From assembly GCA_014075215.1 (NCBI GenBank), contig CP046177.1:1312501-1376500 (forward strand): a stretch of DNA of 64,000 nucleotides, given 5' to 3'. Origin of the DNA: Flavobacteriaceae bacterium. GTDB lineage: Bacteria; Bacteroidota; Bacteroidia; Flavobacteriales; Flavobacteriaceae. This document shows, in pieces, positions 46,380 through 55,534 of this stretch (positions are counted from its first letter, which is position 1; each line of letters starts with the position of its first letter). Below the pieces are notes generated by a model. The model was given only the letters and a program-made list of their open reading frames with translations. It did not search any database and was not told where the DNA came from. A program made the translations under genes and the position numbers.

Positions 46380-47423
46380 ATGAATAAATCGAAACGTATT
46401 CGTATTTTTTGTTTACCCGTAGCTGGTATCGAAAACCCTTATCAACACCTAATGATAGAAGGACTAAATTCTTTCCAAAAATTAGATGTTTCTTTAGGAA
46501 TAAATAATCGATTCTTAGGTATATTTTTAACAGTTGCTAAATATAAACCTGATTATATCCATTTTGACTGGATAAATTCTTATTACTACAGAAGAACATT
46601 TTTTCTTACACTTCTAGGTATTCCAATTTTCCTTATCCAAATAATTATAGCTAAGTATTTATACAAGGTAGCATTGGTCTGGACTTTACATAATATAAGA
46701 CCACATGATTCAAAACACATAATAATTCATAAATTATGCAGACGTTTTTTTGCAAAACATGTAAAATGGATAAGAGTTTTTTCTAAAGATTCGATAAAAA
46801 GAGCAGAAAAAGAATTGAATGTAAAGGATAAATTTTTTGTATGCCCTGAAGGATCTTATGTGTCTTATTATAAAAATAATTCGGGTAAAAAAGAAAGTAG
46901 AAAGAAATTACAAATAGATGAAGGTGCTTTTTTATACCTGTATTTAGGGTATATAAAGCCTTATAAGGGCATCGAGGATTTAATAAAAGTGTTTGAAGAG
47001 TTAAAAACATCTTCTAAAAAATTGATCATAGCAGGAAACCCCATTAATAAAGAGTACTTTCATGAAATTTATAAGGATGATGATGATATTATTTTTATAA
47101 ATAGATTTATTAATAATGATGAGTTACAATATTTCTATAATGCGTCGGATATTATTGTTTTACCTTTTAAGAAAATTGAAAATTCTGGGTCTACCATTCT
47201 GGCAATGGGTTTTAAAAAGCCGATCTTAGCACCTAATATTGGGGTTTTGAAAGATCGGTTAAAACATCAAAAAGAATTGCTTTATAAAAACAATATTAAA
47301 GAATCATTTGAAGCATTAAAAAAATATAATGATAGAGATTTAAAAGAAATAGGAATGGAAAACTTTAATTCCTTGAAAAAATATAAATGGGAAGATTTTG
47401 CGAAATATTTTTATGATAAATAA
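46380..47423 (+). CDS. Glycosyltransferase family 4-like
   Basis: 347 residues with a GT-B fold. The N-terminal domain has KYKPDYIHFDWINSYYYRRT and a hydrophobic segment (about 75-97) that may associate with the membrane; TLHNIRPHD is typical of GT4 acceptor domains. The C-terminal domain has LYLGYIKPYKGIEDLIKVF, KKLIIAGNP, and YNASDIIVLPFKKIENSGSTILAMG, the donor-binding region with Glu and Ser-Gly-Ser. Adds one sugar to the lipid-linked unit; specificity unknown. Confidence 0.85.
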   Translation: MNKSKRIRIFCLPVAGIENPYQHLMIEGLNSFQKLDVSLGINNRFLGIFLTVAKYKPDYIHFDWINSYYYRRTFFLTLLGIPIFLIQIIIAKYLYKVALVWTLHNIRPHDSKHIIIHKLCRRFFAKHVKWIRVFSKDSIKRAEKELNVKDKFFVCPEGSYVSYYKNNSGKKESRKKLQIDEGAFLYLYLGYIKPYKGIEDLIKVFEELKTSSKKLIIAGNPINKEYFHEIYKDDDDIIFINRFINNDELQYFYNASDIIVLPFKKIENSGSTILAMGFKKPILAPNIGVLKDRLKHQKELLYKNNIKESFEALKKYNDRDLKEIGMENFNSLKKYKWEDFAKYFYDK

Positions 47424-47633
47424 TATAAGCGTATCATTTCATTGATTTTTATACTATCAACTATATTTGAGACCAGTCAAGATGAGTTCTATTGAAAAAT
47501 GGATTATTTACATTTCATCTATAATAACAATGTAAAATATTTACTTTAGTTTTGCTGTAATGAAAAAACAGTCGTAATCTGCTTTATACTATTTTTGAAT
47601 AAAAAGTTGTAAAAGAATCGCAAATAAATTAAA

Positions 47634-48584
47634 ATGCAAAAATTAATTTCTATTCTTATACCTGCTTATAATGAAGAAGAAGTCATTCATCTATTTTATA
47701 AAGAGGTTTGTAAAGTAATCAATCAAATAGATAAAGCTAAATATGTTTTCGAATTTCTGTTTGTAAATGACGGCAGTACAGACAATACACTTAAGATATT
47801 GAATGAGCTAAGGAGTAAAGACTATAGAGTTTGCTATGTAGATCTCTCCAGAAATTTTGGAAAAGAAATAGCTTTAATTGCTGGTTTTGAGAATGTTAAT
47901 TCCAAAAGCTAGGCTGTTATTATTATGGATGCAGACCTTCAAGACCCCCCTGGTTTAATTAGTCAAATGATTATTGAATGGGAAAATGGATATCAGGATG
48001 TTTATGCAAAAAGATCCAGTAGGAAAGGAGAAACTTTTTTAAAGAAAAAAACAGCCTATATATTTTACAGAATCATTTCTTTTTTCTCAGACTTTCCTGT
48101 TCAAAAGGATACAGGTGATTTTAGATTATTAGACAGAAAAGCATTTGAAGCAATTAAATCATTTAAAGAATCCCAACGATACACAAAAGGATTATTTTCA
48201 TGGATAGGTTTTAGAAAAAAAGAAATATTATTTGAAAGAGATAAAAGAAAAGCCGGAACTACCAAATGGAATTATTTTAGTTTAATCAATTTAGCCATTG
48301 AAGGTATTACGTCCTCTACTACAAAACCACTGCGATTAGCTATAATAACGGGTTTTATTATTTCTTTATTATCATTTGTATTATTATTTAAGGTAGTCAT
48401 AAAGAAAATTTTATTTGGAGAGTCGATACAAGGATACTCTTCTTTAATAGCAGTTGTACTATTTCTTGGAGGTTTACAATTGTTAAGTTTAGGATTAATC
48501 GGAGAGTATTTGGGAAGAGTTTTTCGTGAAACAAAAAACAGGCCGCTATATTTTTTAAATAAGAAGGAAGTAAATGAAGATTAA
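47634..48584 (+). pseudogene. GT2 glycosyltransferase (GtrB/DPM-like) with an in-frame stop
   Basis: The sequence encodes a polyprenyl-phosphate glycosyltransferase of the GtrB type. The N-terminal half has ISILIPAYNEEEVI and FVNDGSTDNTLKIL; the metal-binding motif is MDADLQDPPGL. A C-terminal part with two membrane spans (about residues 235-260 and 270-295) ends GLIGEYLGRVFRETKNRP. A TAG codon at 47910-47912 interrupts the frame after GFENVNSKS, just before AVIIMDADLQ. Both halves are otherwise intact and in the same frame. Unless suppressed, the product is lost. The following membrane protein overlaps by 11 bases and is its probable partner. Confidence 0.85.
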
Positions 48585-49839
48585 GCAAATATATTTTCAA
48601 ATTTCACTAATCATTATTGCTCTCTTGGTATCTTTTTTTTTAGGGAAAAATAGCAGGATGAGTGATAATTGGATGGGACCATTTCTTTCCGGAGCAAATA
48701 ATTTAGAATTTGCAGGTAGTTTTGAAATTGATTTAAATGAAGTGAAACATTTTAAATCACTTGATATAGATCAGCAAGATAGTTACAAATTTAAAGGAGA
48801 AAATAATTTAGTACATTATAACCATAACCCCATAGGGTATGTATATTTGATTAAAATTGCCACTATAGTATTTCCTTTTTTGGGAGATCAACTAGCTGTT
48901 ATTTTATTACAATGTATGGTTTATGTTCTTATAAATTTGTTATTTCTTAATTTAAATACTTTTAATAAAAGGCAGAGGTGGTTATTTTTTATTTTATTTT
49001 CAATAAATCCAATTGTTTTAAAATTTATTCCATTTAACTTCTATTATTTCTGGCAAATAATACCCACTGCATTATTCGGATATGTACTATTAGCAAGCAA
49101 GCCCAGAAGAGCATTTGTTATCCCATTAATAATCTTATTACCTTTTATACTGTTAACCAGACCAACTGTTATAGTAAGTTTACTATTCGTTTTTTACGTA
49201 TTATATAAGCAATTTAATTATAGTTTTTCTTTAAGATGTTTACTTTTTACTTTCCTAGTAAGTTATATGTTATACCAACCTACAAAGAAAAATGTATGGC
49301 ATACGGTTTATGCTGGTCTTGGAGCTTATCAAAATGAATATGGAATTAAGTTAAGTGATAAAGCTCCATATAACCTTTATGAAAGGATAACAGGAGAAAA
49401 ATTAGTAGCATCAGTTGGAGGGAATTATTATGAAGAAGAAGTTATTGACAAATATACTGTAATAACGAAAGAAGAAGTTATAAAAATTTTCAAAGAAAAT
49501 CCTTATATATTTATAAAGAATGCATTTATAAATACGCTGCAAGGTTTCTCTTTTGGTTATTTTAATAGGAACATAGATTATATAAATTATTTTATTTCAT
49601 TCATTGGGTTTATCTTTTTAGTATTCCTTTACTATAACAAACTGTATACTTGGATAATATTTATACTTTTTACTGTAGGTACATTTACTATATATTATCC
49701 ACCGATTCCTGCTTATATGTTTGGTAATTACTTACCGATTGTTTTAAGCTTAACTTTAATTAAAAGAATTAAAAAAAACAATTTAATAAATAGCTATAGA
49801 AAAAGTTTTTCAAACAAAAAAATTAAAGGTAAGTATTAA
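48574..49839 (+). CDS. Polytopic membrane protein, probable GT-C glycosyltransferase
   Basis: 421 residues with about nine to ten hydrophobic segments. A large periplasmic loop after the first span contains MSDNWMGPFLSGANN and charged residues, where GT-C enzymes carry their acidic motif. I do not recognise a named family. The gene overlaps the GtrB-like gene by 11 bases. In three-part gtr systems such a pair works together, GtrB loading a sugar on undecaprenyl phosphate and the membrane partner moving it onto the polymer in the periplasm. That role is inference from order and topology. Confidence 0.65.
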   Translation: MKIKQIYFQISLIIIALLVSFFLGKNSRMSDNWMGPFLSGANNLEFAGSFEIDLNEVKHFKSLDIDQQDSYKFKGENNLVHYNHNPIGYVYLIKIATIVFPFLGDQLAVILLQCMVYVLINLLFLNLNTFNKRQRWLFFILFSINPIVLKFIPFNFYYFWQIIPTALFGYVLLASKPRRAFVIPLIILLPFILLTRPTVIVSLLFVFYVLYKQFNYSFSLRCLLFTFLVSYMLYQPTKKNVWHTVYAGLGAYQNEYGIKLSDKAPYNLYERITGEKLVASVGGNYYEEEVIDKYTVITKEEVIKIFKENPYIFIKNAFINTLQGFSFGYFNRNIDYINYFISFIGFIFLVFLYYNKLYTWIIFILFTVGTFTIYYPPIPAYMFGNYLPIVLSLTLIKRIKKNNLINSYRKSFSNKKIKGKY

Positions 49840-49873
49840 CTAAAAATATAGTTATAGAGTATATACTAAGTAA

Positions 49874-51130
49874 ATGCGGTCTATTTATAAAAATATTATC
49901 TTTCAAAATTTAGTTATAAATGTATTTCTGGTGATATTCTCTTATGGGCTTGCTTCGTTAACAGGTTTGGCTAGTAATGCTGTTTTTCAACCTCTAAAAG
50001 TAGCATTCTTAGTATACTCAATGATTAAGTTGTATGGAAAATATAATTACGATAGTGTTTTGAAAAAAACATATATTTTTAGTGCATTGATCATTTTTTC
50101 ATGTTTTTTTAGCGTAAACCCGGTAGCATCATTAAAAAGAGCAACTACATTGATTTTCCCTCTAATTTATATAGGGGTATCTTTAAAAGTATTATTTAAT
50201 AAATATCCCTACAAAACAATACTCGATGCCATTATAGTATCCATAAGGTGGATTTATCTAATACCATCCTTATCATTCTTTTTATTTGGAGGAAATTTAG
50301 ATGAAGAAGATATATATGGAGAAACAATTGGTGCATTTGTATCAAATCATTATGGGTGGGCATCATTTATTTACATAATGTCTCATTTTTATCTGTTGCA
50401 AAACAGAAGAGCAAAAATAGTTTCTGTATGGACATTATTTTTAATAGCCAATCTAGGATTATTGATTATTTCAGGAAGTAGGAGTAGCTTACTTAGTTTA
50501 TTCATAGGTGTACTTATATGGTTGCTTTTTAAAAGAGGTAATTTTATGTTCAAGGCAATGGCAATATTTATACTGTTAATTTTATCAACAACAATTTCAA
50601 ATCCAGATTCGGCATTATCCAAAAGAATTAATAAAACCAAATATCAAATAGAAAGTACAAAAGGGGTAAAAGGAGATGATTACTTGTTAAACTCAGCCGA
50701 AAATGTAGATGCAAGAATAGCATCTAGAAGTATAGGAGTAATTATATTTGAACGTAATCCTCAACTATACTTTACCGGGCAAGGAATTTTTCAATTTAAA
50801 GAGGCTATACAAAAATATATGCCAAGTATTAGTGTTGAATATTTTAAAAGCGGAATTCACAATTCCTATTTGGAAATTTATTTTGGTTGTGGAGTATTGG
50901 TATTTATTTATTTTATTTGGTATTTTACAATTAAACCTTTAAGTATTTACTATAAACACCTGAAAGATAGTTTGCATATGTATTTGGGAGTAGTTATAAT
51001 AATACCTTTTTTTGAATCAAATATTACCGGAGGGCAATTTTTGTTTTTTCCTTGGTTTATATTAGTTTTTTTTATGCTATATGTGGGAAAACTTTACTAT
51101 AAGAAAACTATAAAGAAATATGGAAAATGA
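49874..51130 (+). CDS. wzy: O-antigen/capsule polymerase (Wzy-like)
   Basis: 418 residues with about ten membrane spans. A large periplasmic loop (about 260-335) contains the family motif region ENVDARIASRSIGVIIFERNP, LYFTGQGIFQF and HNSYLEIYFGCGV. The preceding LIISGSRSSLLSLFIGVLIWL is the classic signature of the O-antigen ligase/polymerase family. Since the cluster has flippases and Wzc/Wza, a Wzy polymerase role is more likely than a WaaL ligase role. It joins repeat units in the periplasm. Confidence 0.82.
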   Translation: MRSIYKNIIFQNLVINVFLVIFSYGLASLTGLASNAVFQPLKVAFLVYSMIKLYGKYNYDSVLKKTYIFSALIIFSCFFSVNPVASLKRATTLIFPLIYIGVSLKVLFNKYPYKTILDAIIVSIRWIYLIPSLSFFLFGGNLDEEDIYGETIGAFVSNHYGWASFIYIMSHFYLLQNRRAKIVSVWTLFLIANLGLLIISGSRSSLLSLFIGVLIWLLFKRGNFMFKAMAIFILLILSTTISNPDSALSKRINKTKYQIESTKGVKGDDYLLNSAENVDARIASRSIGVIIFERNPQLYFTGQGIFQFKEAIQKYMPSISVEYFKSGIHNSYLEIYFGCGVLVFIYFIWYFTIKPLSIYYKHLKDSLHMYLGVVIIIPFFESNITGGQFLFFPWFILVFFMLYVGKLYYKKTIKKYGK

Positions 51131-51221
51131 AACATTCACGACTAATTTTTAGACATACAGCGGAATGATTATCAATTTCACAAATTACTGTTTTTTTAGT
51201 AAGCTGTAAAATTATAAACAT

Positions 51222-52343
51222 ATGAAAAAAATTCTATTTTCAACTACAAGTTTTGACCACATAGATAATGGACCAGCATTATTTGCAAATTTAGCTTACA
51301 AAAATTTTCATAATAATAAAGAATTTGATGTAAGAATTTTGACTGAAGATGTATGTGATCATAAACTTGATGATAGAATATACAAGGTCAAATTAAAAAA
51401 GAATAGGTTTAATGAATCTTTTTATCAGTTTATACGGATTTTTTACTATCACAGGGAAGCAAAAATTATTAGCAAGATATTCAATTATGATATACTGGTG
51501 TATAATAATGCGTTTACTGGTTTTTTAAGTGCTCTTTTTTTCAAGAAGAAAGTTGTTGTTATGATTAATGATGACAATAATATGACCCATAAGTACAAAA
51601 AAAACAATTACAAATTATATGTAAAGTTTCAAATATTAAGGTGGTTGGAGAAAGTAACTGCTAAAAAATCATTTAAAGTTATAGTAAACTCCAATTTTTT
51701 AAGAGATGCTCTTGTAAAGGAGTATAAGATACCAAAGAATAAAATATTTAAATTATATAAGGGCATTCCCCTTTCAGATTATACTTACAGAGAAAGATTA
51801 GAAATGAAAAAACCTGTAGAGGTACTTTTTGTGAAAGCAGATTTCATTAGAGGAGGATTATTAGAGGTTATAGAGGCAATTTCTCTTATTAAAGAGATAG
51901 AATTTAGACTAATAATTATAGGACCTCAATTAAAGTTTAAACCTTTTATTTTGGATTCTTTAAAAGAAAAAAAAATAGACAATTACGTCTTTTTAGGTCC
52001 TCAATCGCCAAAAACTGTAAAACAATATTTGAACTCAACTGATATATTTTGTGTACCCTCAAAAAAGGAAGCTTTAGGAGTTGCTAATATGGAAGCACTA
52101 GCTTCAGGGCTTCCAGTAATTTCAACTAATATTGGGGGAATACCAGAGGTGTTAAATAATGGAAAATGTGGTTGGATAATTCGACCAAATGACCCGTTGG
52201 TGTTATCAGAAGCAATAAAAGAATGTATATTCAATAATGAATTAAGAATAAAGAAAAGTATTGAAGGGCATAAGTTTATCCAAAAATTTGATTCCAGACA
52301 CCTTATTAATAACTTTAGTAAATTATTAGATAAATGCCTTTAA
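51222..52343 (+). CDS. Glycosyltransferase family 4
   Basis: 373 residues with a GT-B fold. N-terminal KILFSTTSFDHIDNGPALFANLAYKNF; C-terminal donor domain with VKADFIRGGLLEVIEAIS, FRLIIIGPQLKF, VFLGPQSPKTVKQYLNSTDIF and the Glu-x7-Glu motif in KEALGVANMEALASGLPV followed by STNIGGIPEVL. This is a retaining GT4 enzyme working on nucleotide sugars. Donor unknown. It overlaps the next gene by 10 bases. Confidence 0.88.
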   Translation: MKKILFSTTSFDHIDNGPALFANLAYKNFHNNKEFDVRILTEDVCDHKLDDRIYKVKLKKNRFNESFYQFIRIFYYHREAKIISKIFNYDILVYNNAFTGFLSALFFKKKVVVMINDDNNMTHKYKKNNYKLYVKFQILRWLEKVTAKKSFKVIVNSNFLRDALVKEYKIPKNKIFKLYKGIPLSDYTYRERLEMKKPVEVLFVKADFIRGGLLEVIEAISLIKEIEFRLIIIGPQLKFKPFILDSLKEKKIDNYVFLGPQSPKTVKQYLNSTDIFCVPSKKEALGVANMEALASGLPVISTNIGGIPEVLNNGKCGWIIRPNDPLVLSEAIKECIFNNELRIKKSIEGHKFIQKFDSRHLINNFSKLLDKCL

Positions 52344-53386
52344 AAAGAAAGCAAAGGATTCTCTATATGTCAACCAATGACGGCTCTGATATGCGTATTA
52401 ATAAAGAAATAAGAACATTGTCAAAAGTAGTCGATGTCTATTTTCTGGGAGTGGGTAATTATTCCGAGCATAACTATGCCAGAGATAATTGCAGAGAATT
52501 CATACTGATAGAACACAAAAGAAATTCGGTAAAGGCTATCGTTTTACATGTTTTAAAATTTTTGAAACTTCAAAGGAAGCATAAGTTTCACTCTATACAC
52601 ATTATCAATGAGCAATTGATGATCTTTTTTTACCTCTTTTTATTTCAAAAAAATGCGGTCTTGGATCTGTTTGATTCTATCTTTTTAAAGCTTAGCAAAC
52701 CCAACGAAAAATACAGATTTCTTAAAAAGTTGATCTATGCACCCGCTAATACGGTTCTTGTTACTGATGAAAACAGGAGAACCCTGATGCCAGAGTTCAT
52801 AAAAAAGAAACTAATTGTACTGGAAAACTACCCTTATGTTTTTAGAGAAAGCAAGAAAAAGAAAACACCGTACATAAAAATCCTTTACAATGGCTCATTA
52901 AGTACTTCCAGGGGAACGGGAATCCTCAAAGATTTGGTCAACAGTAGCCAAGAAGTTAAAGTGATTATGGCCGGTTGGCTTAACGATCAGGATACGATAG
53001 ATTTTTCCAAACACCCATCTGTAGATAATAGGGGAACCATAACACAATCGGAGGCAACAAGAGTTGCCGCTGAAGAAGCAGATTATATTATGTGTTGTTA
53101 CGAACCCAACAATCAAAATAATATCAATGCCAGTCCTAATAAAATTTTTGATGCAATTCAAACAAATACACCAATTATTATAAATAGTGAAGTGAAAATA
53201 TCTAAGTTTGTGGCGGATAAAAAAATAGGCATTGTAATAGATTCATTTTATCAATATGACAGTGAAAAAATGATTAAAATGTTAAAAGAAAAAAAAGGAA
53301 CATTTGCCTTTGATAAAGATAGTAAAAAGAAATATTCATGGGAGAATATAGAGTCAAAGTTATTAGCCGCTCACAAATTAATCTGA
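52334..53386 (+). CDS. Glycosyltransferase, GT-B type
   Basis: 350 residues. The N-terminal domain has RILYMSTNDGSDMRINKEIRTLSK and HSIHIINEQLMIFFYLFLF. The C-terminal domain has ILYNGSLSTSRGTGILKDLV, VIMAGWLNDQDT, ADYIMCCYEPNNQNNINASP and NKIFDAIQTNTPIIIN, matching GT4-like transferases with a Asn-Ala-Ser-Pro-Asn-Lys donor loop. It is the third or fourth assembly transferase of the cluster. The start overlaps the preceding gene by 10 bases. Donor unknown. Confidence 0.82.
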   Translation: MPLKRKQRILYMSTNDGSDMRINKEIRTLSKVVDVYFLGVGNYSEHNYARDNCREFILIEHKRNSVKAIVLHVLKFLKLQRKHKFHSIHIINEQLMIFFYLFLFQKNAVLDLFDSIFLKLSKPNEKYRFLKKLIYAPANTVLVTDENRRTLMPEFIKKKLIVLENYPYVFRESKKKKTPYIKILYNGSLSTSRGTGILKDLVNSSQEVKVIMAGWLNDQDTIDFSKHPSVDNRGTITQSEATRVAAEEADYIMCCYEPNNQNNINASPNKIFDAIQTNTPIIINSEVKISKFVADKKIGIVIDSFYQYDSEKMIKMLKEKKGTFAFDKDSKKKYSWENIESKLLAAHKLI

Positions 53387-53390
53387 GAGA

Positions 53391-55508
53391 ATGAAACAAA
53401 TTATACAAGACCTTAAAAAAGGAGACACCATTTTAGAAGAAGTGCCAGTGCCCAGAATTAAAGCGGGGTCTGTGCTTATAAAAACTACTCGAAGTTTAGT
53501 TTCTTTAGGAACCGAGAGAATGCTGGTTGATTTTGGAAAAGCAAATCTTATTCAAAAAGCCAAACAACAACCGGACAAGGTAAAAATGGTACTGGATAAA
53601 ATTAAAACCGACGGTTTACGACCTACATTAGAAGCCGTTTTCAACAAATTAGGACAACCACTTCCCTTAGGATATTGCAATGTAGGTAAGGTTGTCGCAG
53701 TAGGAAAAGGAGTACAGGAATTTTCTGTAGGAGATAGAGTTGCTTCCAATGGAAACCATGCAGAGTTTGTTTCAGTTGCTAAAAATTTAGTTGCTAAAAT
53801 TCCAGACAATGTAACCGATGAAGAAGCTACATTTACCGTAATCGGATCCATTGGGTTGCAGGGAATCCGATTGTTAGATCCAACTTTCGGAGAAACTGTT
53901 GTAGTGGTTGGTTTAGGATTGATCGGATTGGTTACTGCCGAGCTTTTAGTTGCCAACGGATGCAATGTGATCGGTTTCGATTTTGACAACGAAAAAATAA
54001 GAATTGCCAAAGAAAAAGGAATTACGGCTATTAATCCATCAGAAGGAACAGACCAGGTAAAATTTGTAGAATCTATTACCAATGGAGTTGGAGCAGATGG
54101 AGTTATCATCACAGCATCCAATAAAAGCAATGAGATTATTTCTCAATCAGCTAGAATGTGCCGTAAAAGAGGTCGCGTTGTTTTGGTTGGAGTGATTGGT
54201 TTAGATATTAGTAGAACTGATTTCTATGAAAAAGAAATTACTTTTCAAGTTTCTTGCTCATACGGTCCAGGACGATATGATGAAAATTACGAACAAAAAG
54301 GACAAGATTATCCTATTGGATTTGTACGTTGGACAGAAAAGAGAAATTTCGAAGCCATTTTAAATACCATATCCAAAGGATCTCTTAATGTAAAACCTTT
54401 AATCACAGATCGAATACCATTGCGAGAATATCAGAAGATACATGGCGATATGAGCAATTCTAAATCTATTGCAGCTATTTTAGAATATGCATCAGATACA
54501 GAGATAATTTCTTCAATTCAAGTCAGTGAAAAATCCTTTGAAGAAAAAAAAGGCGTTATTGGAATTATTGGAGCAGGCAACTTTACAAGCTCAACAGTAA
54601 TGCCTAATCTCAAAAAAATAAACGCAAATGTAAAATATATAGCAAGCTCAGGCGGATTGTCATCAACAATTATGGCTAAGAAATACGGTATTGCAAAATC
54701 AACAACCAATTATCAGGAAATGCTAGAAGATGAAGATGTTGATCTGGTTTTCATCACTACTCAGCACAATACCCATGCAAGAATGGTTGTAGAAGCCATC
54801 AATGCAGGCAAAAGTGTTTTTGTAGAAAAACCACTGACATTAACAGAAGAAGAATTATTTGAAATCATTGCGGGTTATGAAAAAAACAACGTAACCATTT
54901 CTGTCGGCTTTAACCGTAGGTTTGCTCCGCTTGCAATCAAAATGAAGAAAGCATTGGGAAATGATACCACACCGGTAAATATCATCGCAACGATGAATGC
55001 AGGGTTCATTCCCAAAGACGTTTGGGTGCACGATATGGAACTCGGGGGCGGAAGAATTATTGGTGAAGCTTGTCATTATATCGATTTATGTTCATACTTA
55101 GCTGGATCAAATGTTACTGCTGTTTGTATGAATGCCATGGGAACCAACCCAAAAGAAGACACAGACAATGCCAGTATTTTACTGAAGTATGAAAACGGCT
55201 CTACCGCGGTAATCAATTATTTTGCAAACGGTAGCAAGTCTTACTCCAAAGAAAGAGTTGAGGTGTATTCTCAGGAAAGAACATTGGTCATGGACAATTG
55301 GAGAAAACTAAAATTCTATGGATTCAAAGGAGCTAACAATTTTTCAGGTAAACAAGACAAAGGACATTTTAATCAATTTCAATCGCTGATTGATCAGCAT
55401 AAAAAAGGAGGACATGCGATCATTCCATTTCAATCCATCGTAAACACAACTAAAGCATCCTTTGCAGCTATTACCTCATTGAAAGAAGGAAAATGGATTG
55501 AGTTATAA
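53391..55508 (+). CDS. Bi-domain oxidoreductase (MDR dehydrogenase fused to Gfo/Idh)
   Basis: 705 residues. The first about 360 form a medium-chain dehydrogenase-like domain (PLGYCNVGKVVAVGKGV, FSVGDRVASNGNHAEFV, VVVVGLGLIGLVTAELLVANG). The second starts GVIGIIGAGNFTSSTVMPNL near residue 385 and is a Gfo/Idh/MocA domain (TQHNTHARMVVEAI, VFVEKPLTLTEEEL, GEACHYIDLCSYLAG). This known fused family is found next to heparinase-like genes in polysaccharide clusters, as here. It probably catalyses two redox steps, possibly oxidation and re-reduction of a bound sugar. Substrate unknown. Confidence 0.9.
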   Translation: MKQIIQDLKKGDTILEEVPVPRIKAGSVLIKTTRSLVSLGTERMLVDFGKANLIQKAKQQPDKVKMVLDKIKTDGLRPTLEAVFNKLGQPLPLGYCNVGKVVAVGKGVQEFSVGDRVASNGNHAEFVSVAKNLVAKIPDNVTDEEATFTVIGSIGLQGIRLLDPTFGETVVVVGLGLIGLVTAELLVANGCNVIGFDFDNEKIRIAKEKGITAINPSEGTDQVKFVESITNGVGADGVIITASNKSNEIISQSARMCRKRGRVVLVGVIGLDISRTDFYEKEITFQVSCSYGPGRYDENYEQKGQDYPIGFVRWTEKRNFEAILNTISKGSLNVKPLITDRIPLREYQKIHGDMSNSKSIAAILEYASDTEIISSIQVSEKSFEEKKGVIGIIGAGNFTSSTVMPNLKKINANVKYIASSGGLSSTIMAKKYGIAKSTTNYQEMLEDEDVDLVFITTQHNTHARMVVEAINAGKSVFVEKPLTLTEEELFEIIAGYEKNNVTISVGFNRRFAPLAIKMKKALGNDTTPVNIIATMNAGFIPKDVWVHDMELGGGRIIGEACHYIDLCSYLAGSNVTAVCMNAMGTNPKEDTDNASILLKYENGSTAVINYFANGSKSYSKERVEVYSQERTLVMDNWRKLKFYGFKGANNFSGKQDKGHFNQFQSLIDQHKKGGHAIIPFQSIVNTTKASFAAITSLKEGKWIEL

Positions 55509-55534
55509 TTTTTAATTTTGATTAGAATAAAACT

